Below are positions 60,509 to 64,000 of a DNA stretch of 64,000 nucleotides, in pieces. Numbering within the stretch: the stretch's first letter is position 1; the number at the start of each line of letters is the position of its first letter. Below the pieces are notes generated by a model. That model searched no databases. It was not told the DNA's origin and saw only the letters and a program-made list of their open reading frames with translations. The position numbers and the translations under genes are program-made. Source of the DNA: Bacteroidales bacterium UBA5536 (GTDB lineage Bacteria; Bacteroidota; Bacteroidia; Bacteroidales; F082); assembly GCA_002426795.1 (NCBI GenBank), contig DINQ01000011.1, positions 186,001 through 250,000 on the forward strand, read 5' to 3'.

Positions 60509-61191
60509 TAGTGATTGCCGACAATCGCATGCCCGTAGCTGCCAAAAAACAGCTTACTGAACTGGCCAAACCCTTGTGGCTTGAACCCCAAAGCGCAGTT
60601 TATGAATCCATTGCAGCACATCCCGACATCTTTTTCTGCCAGACAAAAACTACTTTGATCGCGGCACCCAACATTCCAGAAATCTGGATAAAATGGCTGA
60701 TCAAGGAGCAGGTTTCGGTTGGCATTGGGCAAAACAAACTGGCTTCAGCTTACCCACATACCGCTCTTTACAATGCCGTTGCCACAAAATATTTATTGAT
60801 TCACAATTTGGGTATTACTGACCAAAGCATTCTGGGACAATACCTGCCTGAAGAGCGCATCGGGGTATCGCAAGGCTACACACGCTGCAATTTACTGGGT
60901 TTGGACGAAAACCAATTTATCACCTCTGACCGCGGCATCGAAAAAGCCCTGTTGGTGAGGGGGAAATCCGTTTTGTTTATCGATCCCAAACAGCTGGTTT
61001 TGCCAGGTCAGCAACATGGTTTTTTCGGGGGTTGCTGCGGTATCATGCAACAGAAACTGGTGATTTGCGGCGATTTCAGAAAGCTAAAAGAGAGCAGTGA
61101 ATTGGAAGTGTTTGTAAATAAGTCAGGTTATCAGATCGTGACGCTTGGTAAGGGTCCACTAGTTGATATTGGAAGTTTGCTGTTTATTTAA
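60505..61191 (+). CDS. DUF6873-like protein, possible guanidine-modifying-enzyme (GME) fold
   Basis: 228 aa, no signal peptide. Pattern IADNRMPVAAKKQL at the start, YPHTALYNAVATKYLLIHN, GVSQGYTRCNLLGLD, FITSDRGIEKAL, HGFFGGCCGI and GKGPLVDIGSLLFI at the end agree with my recollection of DUF6873 proteins, annotated as GME fold. Repeated beta-beta-alpha units would suit the pentein fold. Whether it is catalytic is unclear; the GGCCG pair is a candidate site. Translationally coupled to the radical SAM gene; its 3' end overlaps the convergent SGNH gene by eight bases. Confidence 0.55.
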   Translation: MIVIADNRMPVAAKKQLTELAKPLWLEPQSAVYESIAAHPDIFFCQTKTTLIAAPNIPEIWIKWLIKEQVSVGIGQNKLASAYPHTALYNAVATKYLLIHNLGITDQSILGQYLPEERIGVSQGYTRCNLLGLDENQFITSDRGIEKALLVRGKSVLFIDPKQLVLPGQQHGFFGGCCGIMQQKLVICGDFRKLKESSELEVFVNKSGYQIVTLGKGPLVDIGSLLFI

Positions 61192-61870
61192 CCGTCCTCT
61201 GATTCATTTTTTCCAGTAGAATCTTTTCCATCAAGGCATAACCAGCTTTGTTCGGGTGCACACCATCATCGCCAAATTCCTTTTTCAATCCGCCTTTTCC
61301 GTCATTCATTTCTGAATAATAATCTACCCAAATCAGCTTGTTTTCAGCAGCATACTGGTAAAGCCTGTCATTCAGTTCAAGCACTTTGGGCGCAGGATTC
61401 AGTCCTGATCGCCAGTAAAAATCGGCAGCTGGCAAAACGGAACACAAAACTACCTGAATGTCATTGGCCTTTGCCAGCTCGCACATCGAAATGATGTTGC
61501 CAATGATTTCATCGGTGGTGGTCGTACCAGTGTTCTCTGCAATATCGTTGATTCCGGCCAGAATTACGACTGCAACCGGTTTCAAATCAATCACATCCTG
61601 TCTGAAACGCAACAACATCTGCGGTGTTGTTTGGCCACTGATTCCACGATCGACAAAAGGGTTTTCACGAAAAAAATCGGGGCGGTTTTCCTTCCAGAAT
61701 TCCGTGATGGAATTTCCCATGAAAACAATCCGGTTCTGGTTTGGCTGCCTGTTTTGCAATTCAAGATTTTCCTGCTTGTAGCGGTTCAGATTGGCCCAAT
61801 CCTGCGCCACAGCCTTACGAAAGAAAAACAGCATCGTGATTGACAACATGATCCAGGAGTATTTTTTCAT
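61184..61870 (-). CDS. secreted SGNH/GDSL-family hydrolase
   Basis: 228 aa with a signal peptide (about 1-22, KAVAQ). Blocks: I, VFMGNSITEFW with nucleophile S54; II, GISGQTTPQMLLRF; III, LAGINDIAEN; V, DDGVHPNKAGY with D202 and H205. The catalytic set for an esterase/acylhydrolase is complete. Downstream of the acyltransferase gene by 12 nt on the same strand, so acting on acylated lipids or surface glycans is plausible (inference). Confidence 0.92.
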   Translation of the reverse strand: MKKYSWIMLSITMLFFFRKAVAQDWANLNRYKQENLELQNRQPNQNRIVFMGNSITEFWKENRPDFFRENPFVDRGISGQTTPQMLLRFRQDVIDLKPVAVVILAGINDIAENTGTTTTDEIIGNIISMCELAKANDIQVVLCSVLPAADFYWRSGLNPAPKVLELNDRLYQYAAENKLIWVDYYSEMNDGKGGLKKEFGDDGVHPNKAGYALMEKILLEKMNQRTVK

Positions 61871-61882
61871 GAATGAAATAAT

Positions 61883-63277
61883 TTAAGGTGTAACACTCTT
61901 AGCGTCCTTTGATGACGGTTTATTGCGCAATTGTTGGATTTCTTTTTGCAATTCAAGAGCTGTCTGAAGGGCGTTTGTTATGGCTTCAGGATTGCTGCTC
62001 CGCAAATTTCTGGAACGCAGTTCGTTTCTCAGTCGTTTCCAGCTGCGGTGCTGGTAAAAGGCAAACAATCCAGCGTACGGGAAAGAAATCAAGACAAAAA
62101 TGCTGCTGATCCAGCCAATGCCAGTAATACGCATCAACAGCAGCACCAATAAATACCAAATCGGATACAAAAAGAAGCTGATGCCAAAATTGAGTGAGCT
62201 CACAAACTGCGGATCTTTCACCTTCGAACTGAAATATTGCGGGAGCTTATAGGGCACAAAATTGACAATCCAGCCATAAAATTTAACAGGCAGCATCAAT
62301 AAATGCCAAAGCAACTGAAGGTATATTGATAAGGTGGACCTGCGCTTGTCAAGCAGCGAAAACTCGCTGATGTTGAGTTGCCTGAGCTGTTTATCAAGAA
62401 GGGATGATTTTTGCATGAGTTGTGTAAACAGCACTTTATCAGTAACTTCCAGATTGTTGAGTCTTTTTGCAACAGCCTGTTCAATCAGAAAACGATCGAC
62501 CCGAAGCAGGTTTTTATTTTGTTCATCCTGCACGGCAAGGTATGCCAGCCGACCCAACAAATGATAAGCACGGGCGTTTTCAAGTTCCTGAATATGAATT
62601 ATTTCCTTTTTCAGCGAAACAGCCAGTTTTTCACGCAACTGCAACATGGTCTGATTGGGGTCTTGCTGGTATTGCGCATAATATTCAGCTACATCGATTG
62701 GCTGGCCAATGCGCAACAGCAGATGCTTGCCTGCCTTGTCGGGATGTTCATAATCAATCCCGAATGGCACGACGGCCAATGGAATTTTAAATTGGGTGGA
62801 AGCTGCCGTTTGGAAGGCAATGCGACTGATGCCTTTTTTAAGCGGAAGCAGCTGTTTACCCGGCGAAAAGGCACCTTCGGGCATGATGGCCAATGCCGAT
62901 CCATTGTTGAGCAACCAGACAGTTTCCGCAAAGGTCGATTGGTTTTTTTCAACATTGGAAGCCCCGTCGCGCATGCGATATACCGGCAGGATGCGGGCAA
63001 AATAGAGCAATCGGGCAATCCATTTGTTTTGGAAAATGTCGGCGCGGGCCAAAAAAACCACAGGCCGGTTGGCGGCGAAAAGAATCGCCAGTGCATCCAT
63101 CAAGGCATTTTGGTGGTTGGCTGCAAAGATGATGGCCTTGTCTTTTGGAATGCGCTCAAGGCCTGTGATGCTAACATTACGGTAGTAGATATGGTAATAA
63201 AACCTCACGGCCCAAAAAAGCAGACGATAAAACACAGAAGCGTGCCGGATGTGTCTTTTGGATGAGGTTTTAGCCAT
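61883..63277 (-). CDS. lysophospholipid acyltransferase family (PlsC/GPAT-like)
   Basis: 464 aa. The acyltransferase block AANHQNALMDAL gives H55 and D61, spaced H-x5-D as in Sct1/Gpt2-like and related enzymes rather than the H-x4-D of classical PlsC; IMPEGAFSPGKQ near residue 135 is the EG(T/A)xS block. Two or more hydrophobic segments near residues 330-420 anchor it to the membrane, and the C-terminal 45 residues are charged. Start overlaps the stop of the transporter gene by eight bases. Confidence 0.9.
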   Translation of the reverse strand: MAKTSSKRHIRHASVFYRLLFWAVRFYYHIYYRNVSITGLERIPKDKAIIFAANHQNALMDALAILFAANRPVVFLARADIFQNKWIARLLYFARILPVYRMRDGASNVEKNQSTFAETVWLLNNGSALAIMPEGAFSPGKQLLPLKKGISRIAFQTAASTQFKIPLAVVPFGIDYEHPDKAGKHLLLRIGQPIDVAEYYAQYQQDPNQTMLQLREKLAVSLKKEIIHIQELENARAYHLLGRLAYLAVQDEQNKNLLRVDRFLIEQAVAKRLNNLEVTDKVLFTQLMQKSSLLDKQLRQLNISEFSLLDKRRSTLSIYLQLLWHLLMLPVKFYGWIVNFVPYKLPQYFSSKVKDPQFVSSLNFGISFFLYPIWYLLVLLLMRITGIGWISSIFVLISFPYAGLFAFYQHRSWKRLRNELRSRNLRSSNPEAITNALQTALELQKEIQQLRNKPSSKDAKSVTP

Positions 63278-64000
63278 CGATCAGTTTTTTCAGGGGACGA
63301 AAACGGGCCCAAAAACCAGCCACACTCAGGCCTGCCATGATATGCCAGATGCCCCACCAGGCGGCAACGAAAGCCATGCCTCCCATCTGTAATTCGGACG
63401 GAAAGACTTTAGGGTTAAAGAGCAAAACCAGGCCCAAACCTGCATTTTGGATGCTCGTTTCGATGGCGATGGTGCGCCGGTCGGTGATATTGAGTCTGAA
63501 AAGACCGGTAAACAAATAGCCCGAGACCAACACCAACGAATGATGGATGAATACAATCACCAAAATCCATTTGATATAGGCCAGAAAATAGTCGTAATTG
63601 TTGTGAAAAGCCATCACAATGAATGTCGCAAAAAGCAGCAACGAAATATTTTGAATCGGTTTTCTGATTTTGGCAGTGAGTGCAGGCAGTTTTTGCGCAA
63701 ACAAAATTCCGGCAGCAACCGGAATACCGAGGATAATCACAACCGTACGAAACATTTCGAGCGGATCGATAGAAATGGGTCGCAACAAAGGCGAAGTGGC
63801 CGCGTACAACCCTCCCCAAAACGCAAAATTAAGTGGTGTAACCACGACTGCCAGCACGGTACCAATGGCTGTTAGGCTGACCGAAAGCTCCACATTGGCT
63901 TTGGCAATACTCGAAATGAAATTGCTCACATTGCCTCCCGGGCAAGATGCAACCAGCAACATGCCAAAAGCAATTGAAGGAGTGATAAAATTCTGAAAAA
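63270..64000 (-). CDS. bile acid:sodium symporter (BASS) family transporter, N-terminus outside the window
   Basis: The minus-strand frame is open through the right edge (about 243 codons seen): FQNFITPSIAFGM leads into LLVASCPGGNVSNF, the BASS signature of the first discontinuous helix, so the gene begins beyond 64000. At least seven hydrophobic segments follow; SIQNAGLGLVLLF is the second signature. These proteins co-transport organic acids with sodium; substrate unknown. Upstream gene of the acyltransferase and SGNH genes, which overlap or nearly touch. Confidence 0.92.
   Translation of the reverse strand, partial: FQNFITPSIAFGMLLVASCPGGNVSNFISSIAKANVELSVSLTAIGTVLAVVVTPLNFAFWGGLYAATSPLLRPISIDPLEMFRTVVIILGIPVAAGILFAQKLPALTAKIRKPIQNISLLLFATFIVMAFHNNYDYFLAYIKWILVIVFIHHSLVLVSGYLFTGLFRLNITDRRTIAIETSIQNAGLGLVLLFNPKVFPSELQMGGMAFVAAWWGIWHIMAGLSVAGFWARFRPLKKLIDG

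Overview
The window looks like chromosomal DNA of a Bacteroidota bacterium (order Bacteroidales or a close relative), of moderate GC. The reasons are: many starts preceded by the Bacteroidota -7 box TAnnTTTG and almost no Shine-Dalgarno sequences; Bacteroidota-restricted families (DUF3098, HYC_CC_PP, a SusC-like TonB receptor, membrane-anchored LytTR regulator, four-helix-bundle protein); the ftsX-DUF3098-uppP-truB-queA order; and single-chain eukaryote-type glycyl-tRNA synthetase.

Layout. 1-10.5 kb is housekeeping: leuS (cut by the left edge) with a VanX-like dipeptidase, then ftsX-DUF3098-uppP-truB, queA, glyQS, and on the minus strand prs-rplY with pth behind a terminator. At 10.4-10.9 kb a tRNA-Leu(CAA) gene is followed by a broken GIY-YIG endonuclease gene and a second, damaged copy of the tRNA 3' end. 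At 10.9-12.2 kb a small ExbB-like protein and a membrane LytTR regulator diverge around a perfect palindrome.

12.3-51.5 kb is dominated by acyl-CoA metabolism. An iron-sulfur CDGSH protein precedes 3-oxoacid CoA-transferase (scoAB). A PEPCK-like P-loop protein (DUF4914-like) follows. Then comes an icmF-butyrate kinase-secreted NodB-like operon. A split membrane iron-sulfur oxidoreductase (candidate ETF:quinone oxidoreductase) lies at 29-32 kb, with a four-helix-bundle cassette wedged between its two genes. Next are etfBA, then an operon of enoyl-CoA hydratase, 3-hydroxyacyl-CoA dehydrogenase, SCP2-type thiolase, elbB, a nitronate monooxygenase-like flavoprotein and an acyl-CoA dehydrogenase. 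A leucine-degradation-like operon (biotin-dependent carboxylase beta and alpha, enoyl-CoA hydratase, acyl-CoA dehydrogenase) ends this stretch. Together these can take short-chain and branched acyl-CoAs through beta-oxidation, pass electrons from the dehydrogenases to ETF and probably to quinone via the iron-sulfur oxidoreductase, and handle acetoacetate through scoAB. A small metal-related cluster (HYC_CC_PP protein, TonB receptor, heavy-metal-associated protein) sits between the two lipid operons.

52-64 kb holds an integrin-propeller-like sensor kinase, a four-gene operon of exported proteins ending in a large leucine-rich-repeat protein, a radical SAM protein translationally coupled to a protein resembling the guanidine-modifying-enzyme fold, and a BASS transporter-acyltransferase-SGNH hydrolase operon cut by the right edge.

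The most unusual signals are two small cassettes that look mobile (GIY-YIG unit at the tRNA gene; four-helix-bundle gene between inverted heptad arrays) and a set of genes whose start codon lies 3-4 nt after the -7 box, suggesting leaderless mRNAs. No CRISPR array, rRNA, transposase, integrase or recognisable riboswitch was seen.
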